This document shows positions 34,963 through 46,231 of a DNA stretch of 64,000 bases, in pieces. Every line of letters begins with the position of its first letter. Within the stretch, counting starts at the first letter, position 1. The stretch comes from Boesenbergia rotunda. Taxonomy: Eukaryota > Streptophyta > Magnoliopsida > Zingiberales > Zingiberaceae. A program made the position numbers and the translations under genes. The stretch covers positions 17,526-81,525 of the forward strand of contig JAGFNQ010005393.1 of the NCBI GenBank assembly GCA_024364735.1, written 5' to 3'. The notes beneath the pieces were generated by a model. That model was not told where the DNA came from, did not search any database, and saw nothing but the letters and a program-made list of their open reading frames with translations.

Positions 34963-35159
34963 TGTAGCGACCCGCCTTCTCTGCTTCAGACGGATCGTTA
35001 CTCTATCTACTTCTTGACTCTAATGCATGACTAAAAAGAAATGCGGAAATCTTTTTTTTTTCTTCTCAATTTAAATCTATCTATGATATACTAACTCTAA
35101 TAGTCATGCATGATACAATGGCATACTTCTTTACATCTATAGGACTTTTCTGCAATGGT

Positions 35160-35313
35160 ACCAGTCGACTGCGATCTGTCCAGTCGACTGGTATCGGCCT
35201 CAGAAAGTTTCTGGGCGCGGCACCAGTCGACTGGCCTCTTGGCAGTCGACTGGTGCATCGAACAGAAGCTGCTGTTCGATAGGCCAGTCGACTGATACTG
35301 AACCAGTCGACTG
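35160..35313. repeat. CAGTCGACTG dyads in Gypsy-1 LTR
   Basis: Six copies of the 10-base palindrome, paired into larger inverted repeats with ACCAGTCGACTG and CAGTCGACTGGT arms. The same cluster is at 41940-42093 in the other LTR. Unrelated in surrounding sequence to the Copia-2 LTR that carries the same motif. Confidence 0.88.
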
Positions 35314-37147
35314 GCACGCCTGAATAGTTGAATTTCAGATTCGAAACTCTGTTTCAAAAGTCCACCAAACACATACTTTTGAGCCATACAAAGTCATGAC
35401 ACCATTTCTATACTCTATACTAGTTTTCTAAACAATTTAGTCAATCAAAACGAATTCATAAACTCGAAATTAGGACTTTTGCGAGATTTAGCAGTTATGA
35501 AAAACTATTTAAACTTTAGGCTAGAGTTTGTACCAAACTTAACTTCTAACCATTTAAACTCATCATGCAAGATTCTATAACATTGCTAAAACATCATGAA
35601 ATGAGAAAGCGACTTTTCTAAGCATAATTGAGCAATAAAACTTGATTTAAAAGGGAAACTAGTCCTATCTTTGGCACATGCATTAATAACTCCAATAAAG
35701 TATCAATATCTCAAACTACTCACACTTCTACTCATCCAATGCAATCATAAGGATATGTATGCTAAATGAAATGGCATGGAATCTTTATTCTACGAAATTG
35801 AGCATGTAAAACTATCTAAAGCTTAAAAGTTCGCTAAACTCCATAAAGCAATAACTTGAAATTTGAATAAACTAAAACAGTGTAATTCAAATAACTAAAT
35901 TGTCTCGTTTTAAGGATCTCTCCAAAATCAGCCACCACACACACTTTGCTCAGCACCGCCTCGTCGCCTTCCTTCAGAATTGCTTGCCTTTACCTTTATC
36001 TGCAGTAAGAGGAAAATGCAACTAGTAAGCAAAAAGCTTAGTAAGTACTATCTAGCTCACAAAATCTCGAAATGTGCAAACATGCTTCTTGAACAATATG
36101 AAAATCACATGAGATACTTATATGCTTGAAAGAAAACTGATCTAAACATGTATAACTCAAAACATGCATACTCAAGCATTAATAAATCTCAACTTACTTT
36201 TCTTGGCTCAACTTGAAACTTTAACTATTCTTTAACTTTTTGAAAACTCTTTAAACTTTAGAAACTTTGCTAAAGCATATACTTGAAAATAATAATCACT
36301 TGGATCCACTGAAGACGTAAGTACCATCTCATATGCGCGTTCCCTAAAAGGTTGGGGTAGCGAGCCACCAATCCTAATAGAGCAGACCTTGGTCTACCAG
36401 GGCCAAGACCTTGGAATTGGACACCTGGATTTCTTTAACGACGCCCTTGGACGCCGGGTACTGGCCTTAGAAAAATAAAATAGCTTTTCTTTCTTTTCTT
36501 TCTTATCTGTAAATGCCTTGGCATTTTCTCGAGCACCTTGCGTGCTAAAATCCCTAAGTCTTGACTTTTGGGGATTTCTTAAGGCCTTGGCCTTTTCTTT
36601 TCTTATCTTTATCTTCTCTTTTCTTTTCTCATAGCTTTTCTTGGACCCTAAACTCACATAGGGTACTTAATCAAACATATATAAGCATATAATGAACTAA
36701 GATCACATGCAAAAACTCAAACAAAAAGGAAATATCTCTTTTAAAAACTTTTAAGAGAAATTCTTGCGGAAAAACCGCCTCTTACTGCAGGTGAGCAGTA
36801 CTTACATTGATATCTTGGACTTACAACCAAGATTGACGTCTAGGACTCGGGAGAAACTTTAGATCTCGGAGAATTCTTCGCGCCTACGCGTTCTCCTCGT
36901 CGAGACGAACGCAACGCTCCGCTTTCCTTGATCCCTCCTTGGCCGGCGCCCCTTGGAAGAGGAGAGAAAGGGCTTGGTGTTGGCGTGCGTGCGTGAGAGG
37001 GGAAGGATGTCGCGCGGCTAGGGTGAGGAAGAGGAAAACCAAAAATTCTAATTTCCTCTCTTAACTTATCTATTTATACTTATGGGGGCGGATCGACCTA
37101 ACTACACCTTAAATATAAGTCTCTCCACCCTTTGCTGTGCTTGATAC

Positions 37148-37205
37148 CCTAGCTTGGCTGGTCGCGCGCTTGCTTGGTTTCGTGCAGGTCGCGGCTTCGA
37201 ACCCC
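37148..37205 (+). other. tRNA-like A-box/B-box segment in Gypsy-1 LTR
   Basis: TAGCTTGGCTGG resembles a pol III A box, and GGCTTCGAACCCCCC, about 45 bp on, resembles a tRNA T-arm/B box. The same pair is at about 43930-43989 in the other LTR. No full tRNA fold is present. Pattern match only. Confidence 0.3.
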
Positions 37206-37431
37206 CCTGCTGCCCTTAAGTGGTTTTTCCCTTCTTTTTTTTTCCTCCCTTTCTTTTTTTAAAATACCAAACGGACTCGGAAAATTCCATAAAAATATTC
37301 TAAAAATTCCTAAAAATATCTAGAATATTTCTAAACCATTTTTAAATAATTCTAAGAACTTTAAGAACTAAAAATGGGAATTTTTGGGGCGTTACAATCC
37401 CCCATACCTTATAAAAAGTTCGTCCTCGACC

Positions 37432-40426
37432 TTAGAATAATTCTGGATACCTTTCTCTCTTGCTGTCCTCACGTTCCCAAGTAGCCTCTTCATGCTTTTG
37501 ATTCTGCCAGATGACCTTCACTAGTGGCACTTCTTTGTTTCTTAATCTTTTAACTGCTTTGTCCACTATCTGTGTCGGTCTGCTCTCATAGCTAAGATCC
37601 TCTTGGATCTGTACTGACTGAGGCTGAATCACTTGGCTAGGGTCGTGAATACACTTCTTTAGCATGGAGACATGAAATGTACTGTGGATAGCTGACATAT
37701 CCTCTGGTAAGTCCAACTCATATGCTACCTTACCAACCCTCTTTATGATCTTGTAGGGTCCTATGTAGCGAGGACTTAGCTTGCCCTTCTTGCCAAATCT
37801 CATCACTCCCTTCATAGGAGCGACCTTGAGAAATACTGAATCTCCAACTTTGGAATTCAAGTGGCCTACGGCGTGTGTCAGCATAACTTTTCTGTCTACT
37901 CTGGGCAGTCTCAATCCTCTGGCGGATCGTCTGGATAGCCTGAGTGGTCTCATCTATAAGCTCAGTCTGGCTGCCTAGTCCTGACTCCATCTCTTTCTTC
38001 TCACCAGCTTCTTGCCAACATATGGGTGATCTACATTTCCTGCCATATAATGCCTCATAAGGTGCCATCCTGATGGTGGCCTGATAGCTATTGTTGTAGG
38101 CAAACTCAGCTAAGCACAGAAATTTGCACCAACTACCTTTAAAGTCCAACGCACAAGCCCTGAGCATGTCTTCTAAAATCTGATTTACTCTCTCTGTTTG
38201 TCCATCTGTCTGGGGATGGAAAGCTGTACTGAACTGAAGTCTGGTGCCTAGGGCGTCATGAACACACCTCCAAAAATGGGAGATGAACCGCCCATCTCTG
38301 TCAGAAACGATCGACTTCGGAACTCCGTGAAGCCTGATTACTTCTTTCACGTACAGCTGTGCTAACTGCTCTACCGAATACGATAACTTGATGGCTAGGA
38401 AGTGGGCAGACTTGGTCAATCTGTCCACTATCACCCATATTACATCGTGTCCATGGGTGGTTCTTGGAAGACCTGTGATAAAATCCATGGATATCTCTTC
38501 CCACTTCCACTCTGGAATGGGAAGTAGCTGTAGAACTCCTCCTGGTCTCTGGTGTTCCGCTTTGACTCTCTGACAGGTCAAGCAGGTACTGATATATCTG
38601 GCCACGTCTCGCTTGAGTCCAGACCACCAGAACCTCTTCTTTAAATCTTGGTACATCTTGGTAGAACCAGGATGCATAGAGTACGGGGTACTGTGGGCTT
38701 CTTCTAAAATATTCTTTCTTAGTTCCTCATCATTGGGGACGCAAAGGCGGTCTCCAAGATAGAGGGTGCCGCTGTCTGATACTCGAAACTCTGAATTTTC
38801 TGCCTCTTGGATCCCTTGCTTGATCTTCTGGATCTCTGGGTCTTGATCTTGCTTTTCTTGTATATCCACAAGCAGGGTTGACTCTAGAGTCAATGCAGAA
38901 AGTTGCCCAATTATTACATCGACTCCAAAATCCTTTATTTCTTTCTGAAGCGGTAGAGACAGTGATGATAGGGATATCAGTGCTGCACAGGATTTTCTGC
39001 TTAGTGCATCTGCCACTTTATTAGCTTTACCTGGGTGGTAGAGGATTTCACAGTCATAATCTTTGACCAACTCTAGCCACCTGCGCTGCCTCATATTCAG
39101 ATCCTTCTGAGTGAAGAAGTACTTCAAACTCTGATGGTCTGTGAAGATTCTGCACTGCACTCCATACAGGTAGTGTCTCCAGAGCTTCAGTGCAAAGACC
39201 ACAGCTGCTAGCTCAAGGTCGTGAGTAGGGTAATTCTTCTCATAGTCCTTGAGCTGTCTGGAGGCATATGCTATTACTTTACCATCTTGCATGAGGACAG
39301 CTCCAAGGCCCATCTTGGATGCATCACTGTAGATGTCAAAGGCCTTGTCACTCTCTGGAACAGTCAGGATAGGAGCACTGGTCAGTCTCTTCTTCAGCTC
39401 TAGAAAACTGTGCTCGCATTTATCTGACCATTCAAACTTCTTGTTCTTTCTGGTCAAGGCTGTGAGTGGAGAGGCTATCCTGGAAAAGTCCTCCACAAAT
39501 TTTCTGTAATATCCTGCCAGGCCTAAGAAGCTTCTGATTTCACTGGCATTCTTGGGTCTACACCAGTTGCTGATTGCTTCTATCTTGGCTGGATCAACTT
39601 GAATGCCTTCTTTGGATACAATGTGACCTAGGAAGGTCACCTGATCTAGCCAAAACTCACACTTTGAGAATTTTGCATAGAGCTTCTCCTGCTGAAGGAT
39701 CTGCAGCACTATCCTCAAGTGTGTAGCATGGTCCTCTGGAGTCTGTGAGTATACGAGAATATCATCAATAAATACGATGACGAATTTATCGAGATACTCC
39801 CTGAAGATGTGGTTCATCAGCTCCATGAAGACTGCTGGAGCATTGGTTACTCCAAAAGGCATTATTACAAATTCATAGTGGCCGTATCTTGTCCTGAAAG
39901 CCGTCCTAGGGATGTCACTTTCTTTAACCTTCAGCTGATGATACCCAGAACGCAGATCTATCTTCGAGAACACTGTAGCCCCTTTGAGTTGATCAAATAA
40001 GTCATCTATTCTAGGAAGGGGGTACTTGTTCTTGATGGTTACCTTGTTCAGAGCTCTGTAGTCTATGCACAGACGCATAGACCCATCCTTCTTCTTCACG
40101 AAAAGTACAGGAGCTCCCCAGAGTGAATGACTCGGGCGAATGAAGCCCTTGTCTAGTAGCTCCTGGAGTTGCTCTTGTAATTCCTTTAACTCTGCTGGAG
40201 ACATACAATATGGGGCTTTCGAGACCGGACCGATACCGGGCACTAGCTCGATCTCGAATTCCACTTCTCTGTTGGGAGGTAGTCCGGGTAGTTCTTCTGG
40301 AAATACTTCTGGATATTCGCAGACTACCCGTACATCCTCCTGCTTGAGTTCTTTCTTTGCTTCTGAGTCCACTAAGTGTGCAAGAAAACCATCACACCCT
40401 CGCTCTAGCATCTGGTGGGCTGCCAA
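37432..40426 (-). pseudogene. Gypsy-1 pol: RT, RNase H, integrase and chromodomain-like C terminus (one frameshift)
   Basis: The main open frame 40426-37730 (898 codons) contains the RT palm (RLCIDYRALNKVTIKNKYPLP; FVIVFIDDILVYS at about 39770), RNase H (FDIYSDASKMGLGAVLMQDG; FFTQKDLNMRQRRWLELVKDYD), the integrase zinc finger and core (SMHPGSTKMYQDLKKRFWW; CLTCQRVKAEHQ; WVIVDRLTKSAHFL; SDRDGRF; FHPQTDGQTERVNQ). One extra A near 37850 shifts the frame; the correct reading continues as 37846-37432 (DSVFLKVAP ... LRNKEVPLVKVIWQ ... EEATWERE), a degenerate chromodomain typical of Tekay-like chromoviruses. Everything else is intact, including the catalytic aspartates. Transcribed from the right LTR. 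Confidence 0.94.
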
Positions 40427-40730
40427 GGCTGAGAGAAATTTCTGAGTCTTCCTCCTTGGGTCTCCAATAAACTCAACCGAAGGTTCTGCTTCTGGTGTGA
40501 ACTTGACTTTTTCTTGCGGCAGTCTATAGAAGCATTATACTTGCTCAAGAAGTCCATTCCTAAAATGACATCGTAATCCTTCATCTCAAGGACTAACAAG
40601 TCACTGTAGAGCTCTCGGTTGGAAATCTAGATTGATACTGCCCTTAGCCTCTCAGTAGAGGCCATTACTTCCCCTGACGGTATGGTTGTTAAGAACTTCA
40701 TCGTTCAACCTTTCTGGTGGCCTTTATACT
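40427..40730 (-). pseudogene. Gypsy-1 protease C-terminal remnant
   Basis: Reads FLTTIPSGEVMAS, RLRAVSI, a stop, then LVLEMKDYDVILGMDFLSKY, the C-terminal half of the chromovirus aspartic protease. The N-terminal part with the DTGA-type catalytic site is missing; sequence between it and the gag fragment is shorter than expected and does not encode zinc knuckles. A frameshift near 40510 separates it from RT. Confidence 0.8.
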
Positions 40731-40800
40731 GTTTAAGTAGTGCTCAGTGATCAAAGCACTACTTATTAGTTCCTCGGAGGTTTGCAGCCTCTTAACACCG

Positions 40801-41300
40801 CTAGCCCCCCTTCAACGCTATCTCAGGCCTTAATATCTTGAGCATTAGCCTAACTATCTCTTTTTCTATGCTAACTAACTCTGGGCACAGATGAGCTAAC
40901 CGCTTAAACATCTTCACTGCTTCATCCACGGATAGTTCTCCTTGTCTGAACTCCGTGAATTCATCATAATGCTTGTTGGTTACTTGCATGTGAGAGTATT
41001 CTTCGAAGAACTCAGTCTCGAAGTCGGCCCATGTCATCTGGCTGACATTTCTCTTGGCCTTGACTCTCTTCCACTATATTCTAGCATCTCCCGTAAGGCA
41101 GAAAGATGCACACTTTATCTTCTCTACCTCATGCCAGTCCAGTAGCCCTACTATTCTTTCCAACGTTTTGAACCATGCTTAAGCATCCCATGGTTTGCTT
41201 GTGCCTGGGAAGTTCCCTGGCTTCAGTTTCTCCTACTGAATGAGGTACGCTTCTTGCCTTCTAGGAGCTTGCTCCTCGTTTTGGGCCTTTCTAGGACGTC
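40801..41300 (-). pseudogene. Gypsy-1 gag fragment
   Basis: Retrotrans_gag-like reading: KPGNFPGTSKPWDA, WFKTLERIVGLLDWHEVEKI, CASFCLTGDARI, then the open part from 41037 (MTWADFETEFFEEYSHMQV ... YDEFTEFRQGELSVDEAVKM ... LAHLCPELVSIEKEIVRLML). Several stops in the upstream part. The CCHC zinc knuckle that should follow is deleted. Confidence 0.82.
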
Positions 41301-41729
41301 CTCAAATGTATAACTTAACACTTAATGGTAATGTTCCCAAACTTGCTTTAGGATATAACAAGACCTTGGTCTTGATTCTTATCTCATTTCTTAGTCCTAG
41401 AACTCGTTCTAGGGCTTAGTAAGACCTTGGTCTTACTCAAAACTTTTATCAAGCACCTTGCATGCCGAAATCCCAAAACTTACTTTTGGGCAAATTAAGT
41501 AAGTACTTAAGCATTTCTCTAATGTCCATTCTAGGGATTAAACATGATTCCGTGATACTAAGGTATTAAACATGCTTCCTTGTTCTATGCACATATGAGT
41601 AAGTACTTAAGCATTTCTCTGTACTGCAATTAAATAAAGGAGCAATAGAAAAACTGAAACTTAAAGCTTTCTTACTTGAAGACGGCAAGGTTGATGCTGA
41701 TGTGTGTGTGATGCTGGAGAATGGGAACT
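41301..41729 (-). other. Gypsy-1 5' leader
   Basis: Between the primer site and the gag fragment. No coding sequence seen; some repeats of CCTTGGTCTTG and AAGTAAGTACTTAAGCATTT. Confidence 0.5.
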
Positions 41730-41741
41730 GCTCTGATACCA
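41730..41741 (-). other. Gypsy-1 primer binding site
   Basis: Minus-strand TGGTATCAGAGC two bases from the 5' LTR, complementary to initiator tRNA-Met. Confidence 0.85.
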
Positions 41742-41743
41742 CC

Positions 41744-44174
41744 TGTAGCGACCCGCCTTCTCTGCTTCAGACGGATCGTTACTCTATCTACTTCTTGACT
41801 CTAATGCATGACTAAAAAGAAATGCGGAAATCTTTTTTTTTCTTCTCAATTTAAATCTATCTATGATATACTAACTCTAATAGTCATGCATGATACAATG
41901 GCATACTTCTTTACATCTATAGGACTTTTCTGCAATGGTACCAGTCGACTGCGATCTGTCCAGTCGACTGGTATTGGCCTCAGAAAGTTTCTGGGCGCGG
42001 CACCAGTCGACTGGCCTCTTGGCAGTCGACTGGTGCATCGAACAGAAGCTGCTGTTCGATAGGCCAGTCGACTGATACTGAACCAGTCGACTGGCACGCC
42101 TGAATAGTTGAATTTCAGATTCGAAACTCTGTTTCAAAAGTCCACCAAACACATACTTTTGAGCCATACAAAGTCATGACACCATTTCTATACTCTATAC
42201 TAGTTTTCTAAACAATTTAGTCAATCAAAACGAATTCATAAACTCGAAATTAGGACTTTTGCGAGATTTAGCAGTTATGAAAAACTATTTAAACTTTAGG
42301 CTAGAGTTTGTACCAAACTTAACTTCTAACCATTTAAACTCATCATGCAAGATTCTATAACATTGCTAAAACATCATGAAATGAGAAAGCGACTTTTCTA
42401 AGCATAATTGAGCAATAAAACTTGATTTAAAAGGGAAACTAGTCCTATCTTTGGCACATGCATTAATAACTCCAATAAAGTATCAATATCTCAAACTACT
42501 CACACTTCTACTCATCCAATGCAATCATAAGGATATGTATGCTAAATGAAATGGCATGGAATCTTTATTCTACGAAATTGAGCATGTAAAACTATCTAAA
42601 GCTTAAAAGTTCGCTAAACTCCATAAAGCAATAACTTGAAATTTGAATAAACTAAAACAGTGTAATTCAAATAACTAAATTGTCTCGTTTTAAGGATCTC
42701 TCCAAAATCAGCCACCACACACACTTTGCTCAGCACCGCCTCGTCGCCTTCCTTCAGAATTGCTTGCCTTTACCTTTATCTGTAGTAAGAGGAAAATGCA
42801 ACTAGTAAGCAAAAAGCTTAGTAAGTACTATCTAGCTCACAAAATCTCGAAATGTGCAAACATGCTTCTTGAACAATATGAAAATCACATGAGATACTTA
42901 TATGCTTGAAAGAAAACTGATCTAAACATGTATAACTCAAAACATGCATACTCAAGCATTAATAAATCTCAACTTACTTTTCTTGGCTCAACTTGAAACT
43001 TTAACTATTCTTTAACTTTTTGAAAACTCTTTAAACTTTAGAAACTTTGCTAAAGCATATACTTGAAAATAATAATCACTTGGATCCACTGAAGACGTAA
43101 GTACCATCTCATATGCGCGTTCCCTAAAAGGTTGGGGTAGCGAGCCACCAATCCTAATAGAGCAGACCTTGGTCTACCAGGGCCAAGACCTTGGAATTGG
43201 ACACCTGGATTTCTTTAACGACGCCCTTGGACGCCGGGTACTGGCCTTAGAAAAATAAAATAGCTTTTCTTTCTTTTCTTTCTTATCTGTAAATGCCTTG
43301 GCATTTTCTCGAGCACCTTGCGTGCTAAAATCCCTAAGTCTTGACTTTTGGGGATTTCTTAAGGCCTTGGCCTTTTTTTTTCTTATCTTTATCTTCTCTT
43401 TTCTTTTCTCATAGCTTTTCTTGGACCCTAAACTCACATAGGGTACTTAATCAAACATATATAAGCATATAATGAACTAAGATCACATGCAAAAACTCAA
43501 ACAAAAAGGAAATATCTCTTTTAAAAACTTTTAAGAGAAATTCTTGCGGAAAAACCGCCTCTTACTGTAGGTGAGCAGTACTTACATTGATATCTTGGAC
43601 TTACAACCAAGATTGACGTCTAGGACTCGGGAGAAACTTTAGATCTCGGAGAATTCTTCGCGCCTACGCGTTCTCCTCGTCGAGACGAACGCAACGCTCT
43701 GCTTTCCTTGATCCCTCCTTGGCCGGCGCCCCTTGGAAGAGGAGAGAAAGGGCTTGGTGTTGGCGTGCGTGCGTGAGAGGGGAAGGATGTCGCGCGGCTA
43801 GGGTGAGGAAGAGGAAAACCAAAAATTCTAATTTCCTCTCTTAACTTATCTATTTATACTTATGGGGGCGGATCGACCTAACTACACCTTAAATATAAGT
43901 CTCTCCACCCTTTGCTGTGCTTGATACCCTAGCCTGGCTGGTCGCGCGCTTGCTTGGTTTCGTGCAGGTCGCGGCTTCGAACCCCCCTGTTGCCCTTAAG
44001 TGGTTTTTCCCCTTTTTTTTTCCTCCCTTTCTTTTTTTAAAATACCAAACGGACTCGGAAAATTCCATAAAAATATTCTAAAAATTCCTAAAAATATCTA
44101 GAATATTTCTAAACCATTTTAAAATAATTCTAAGGACTTTAAGAACTAAAAATGGGAATTTTTGGGGCGTTACA
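41744..44174 (-). repeat. Gypsy-1 5' LTR (right copy, 2,431 bp)
   Basis: Nearly identical to 34963-37396. Visible substitutions are all transitions, most of them C/T at CG or CHG positions; the other differences are homopolymer lengths. The PBS lies directly left of it. Confidence 0.95.
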
Positions 44175-44686
44175 AGTTGACTGATGAAATTCACAGAAGG
44201 GTTGTGGCCTGGGACCAGTCGACTGCCCTGGGAGCAGTCGACTGGTAGGTGGCTGGTGAGTTGGCTGAAAATTCGAACGTTGGGTTGCAACGGTCGATTT
44301 TCAGTGGGACCAGTCGACTGGTGGCGAGGGTTTTAGTCCGAGTCCTATTTAAAGAGGACTTCGTGGTGGCTGAGATCTTTGACAAAACAAGCTTTGTTAA
44401 GGCTTGTTAATAGTCTCTTGAGTCCAGATCGTGTCAAGGTGTTGTGGCGAGGTTTCTCCACCCACAAGGAGCGACAAGGACTAGCCGGAGGTTATTCGGG
44501 GAGTGATCCACCGACGGATTCTTGGATTAGTCACCCGTCCGGGGTGGATACCAAGTAAATTTGGTTTATTAGCGTTGTTTGTTTTCTTTATTATTGTTTC
44601 CGCTGTGCAACTAACAACGCAGGTACAAGAAGAATTAAAGAAACGCTATTCACCCCCCCCTCTAGCGTACGGAATCGGTCCTAACA
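44175..44686 (+). repeat. Copia-2 5' LTR, second part
   Basis: Resumes after the gypsy element with the AGTTG duplication (44175-44179) and continues to CTAACA at 44686. Relative to the 3' LTR it lacks about 20 bp containing one CAGTCGACTG motif. Confidence 0.92.
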
Positions 44687-44688
44687 AT

Positions 44689-44700
44689 TAGTATCAGAGC
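44689..44700 (+). other. Copia-2 primer binding site
   Basis: TAGTATCAGAGC, a one-base variant of TGGTATCAGAGC, two bases after the 5' LTR. Confidence 0.8.
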
Positions 44701-44776
44701 GAAGGACTGCTCTTGGTCGGACTAACCGCCAAGAGAACACACGCTAGAGAAAAATGGAAGGAGAGGGTCCGCTAGG

Positions 44777-46231
44777 ATGGATATCCAGATTCCACCTTCG
44801 TACGACCGCAATGATTTCGCGTATTGGAAAGGTAAAATGTCATATTTTCTAATGACTAATATTGAAGATTGGATATGTATAGAAATAGACTTCGATTCTC
44901 CCAAGGATAAAAAGGGAAGGATTCTTAAGAAGAAGAAGTGGATCGAGGAGCAAATTCATCAATCCGAAATCAATAACAAGGTAATCAAAATGTTAATCAA
45001 TTTAATACCTAATGACACTTTGGATAGGATTGGTGAGTATAGGGATGCTAAGGAAGTGTGGAACAAGCTAGTAGCGCTCCATGAAAACACTACACGAGCA
45101 GAAGAAGAGCCAAAGGAAATGGATTTAGTGGACCAAGAAAAAGAAAAAGAAACGGAAGTGTCAACATCCGAAGAGGAAGAAGTGTCCACACCCACAAGTA
45201 AAGGAGAAGAAGAGAGTGAGAGGGCATCCATCTCAAGAGAAGAAGAGGAAACATCAACTTCAAGGATTGAGGGGGAGGAGAGACCCTCATCCATACAAGA
45301 GCAAGAAAAAACCTCAACCTCCACCAAAGCCAAGAGAAAGGAACACATCATATGCTTTGGTTGCAATGAAAAGTGACATTATAAGGATAAGTGTCCGAAA
45401 GGTAAAAATGAGGTAAAATCTAAACCCATTTCAAGTTCGTTTAAATCTAACATGGGTTGTAGGATTGGAGAAGCCCAAAAAAAGAAGAAAAGAATTAGAT
45501 GTTTTACGTGTGGTGAGCTAGGGCACTACCACACCAAGTGTCCAAGGAAGAAAGAACTCAAGAAAATGGGACACTTGAGGAGATGGGAGAAAGAAGAAAG
45601 GAAGAAGCAAAGATCACAACAAAGAGGAACTACAAGGGTAAGGGAGGTAATTCCTAACCCTAATTTAAAATGCAATTCAAATTCAAGTTCCTCTATGTAT
45701 AATAAAAATAGAGTTAATTATTCATCCATGCATGCTAAAGTTCATGAAAAATACTTAATGGTGCATAATTTTGATTTTAGATATCATAATAGGACTAGGG
45801 TTAACAAGGTAGATCAAACCCCTAAGAAAAGCATGCATCATCGTAGACCTAAGACCCTTGGACCTAAGGATCATGACATTAATCCCAAGAAGAGAAGGAA
45901 TGTGCCTAGAAAGGAGGATAGATCTAGGAATGTCCAAAGTGGACATATGGATTCTAGGTTTAGGAAGCTAGAAAGGGAAAATCAAGCTTTAAGGGAAAAA
46001 CTTGATAGGTTAGAGAAAACCCTAGAGAGATTCACTATTGGATCTAAGGGTTTAGATATAGTGTTGGGTGGTTTAAACCGCACCAATGATAGATCGGGGT
46101 TGGGATACCGGTCTAAGAACTCTCATGCCAAGGGAAAGAAATATGCTAGGATAGCATATGATTATGGCAAGAAGGGAGAGTCCAAAAATGGCAAGGGGGT
46201 GTCATTTAAAGGAAAAAAAGAAATGACTTAA
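44777..46231 (+). pseudogene. Copia-2 gag (one nonsense codon)
   Basis: 485 codons in one frame from ATG 44777 to TAA 46231, interrupted only by TGA at 45374. N-terminal UBN2/DUF4219-like gag (IPPSYDRNDFAYWKGKMSYFL; KMLINLIPNDTLDRIGEY; AKEVWNKLVALHENT), then a Glu/Ser/Thr-rich acidic linker. Two CCHC knuckles follow: CFGCNEK-stop-HYKDKC, where the conserved glycine codon is now the TGA, and CFTCGELGHYHTKC at about 45500. A basic region and a short coiled coil (LERENQALREKLDRLEKTLERF, read with a gap; about 45965-46035) finish it. Gag would package RNA; no pol follows. The product from the first ATG would stop inside the first knuckle. Confidence 0.85.

Larger units (their letters stand above)
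34963..37396 (-). repeat. Gypsy-1 3' LTR (left copy, 2,434 bp)
   Basis: Pairs with 41744-44174. Holds six CAGTCGACTG palindromes in 35161-35312, arranged as larger dyads, and a tRNA-like segment near 37148-37205. Confidence 0.95.
34963..44174 (-). mobile_element. Gypsy-1: young chromovirus-like Ty3/gypsy element (minus orientation), gag-protease deleted
   Basis: 5-bp duplication AGTTG (34958-34962, 44175-44179); LTRs of 2,434 and 2,431 bp, TGTAGCGACC...GCGTTACA. On the minus strand TGGTATCAGAGC (41730-41741) follows the right LTR and a GGTATGGGGGAT purine tract precedes the left one. Order is gag fragment, protease fragment, RT, RNase H, integrase, chromodomain-like C terminus, as in the Tekay/Del chromoviruses. 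The LTRs differ by only about ten substitutions, so insertion was recent, yet gag and protease lack an internal segment and pol has a frameshift. Confidence 0.94.

Noticed and set aside
37432..40426. Gypsy-1 pol considered as an active gene
   Set aside because: A one-base frameshift near 37850 and the missing gag-protease segment make this copy non-autonomous.
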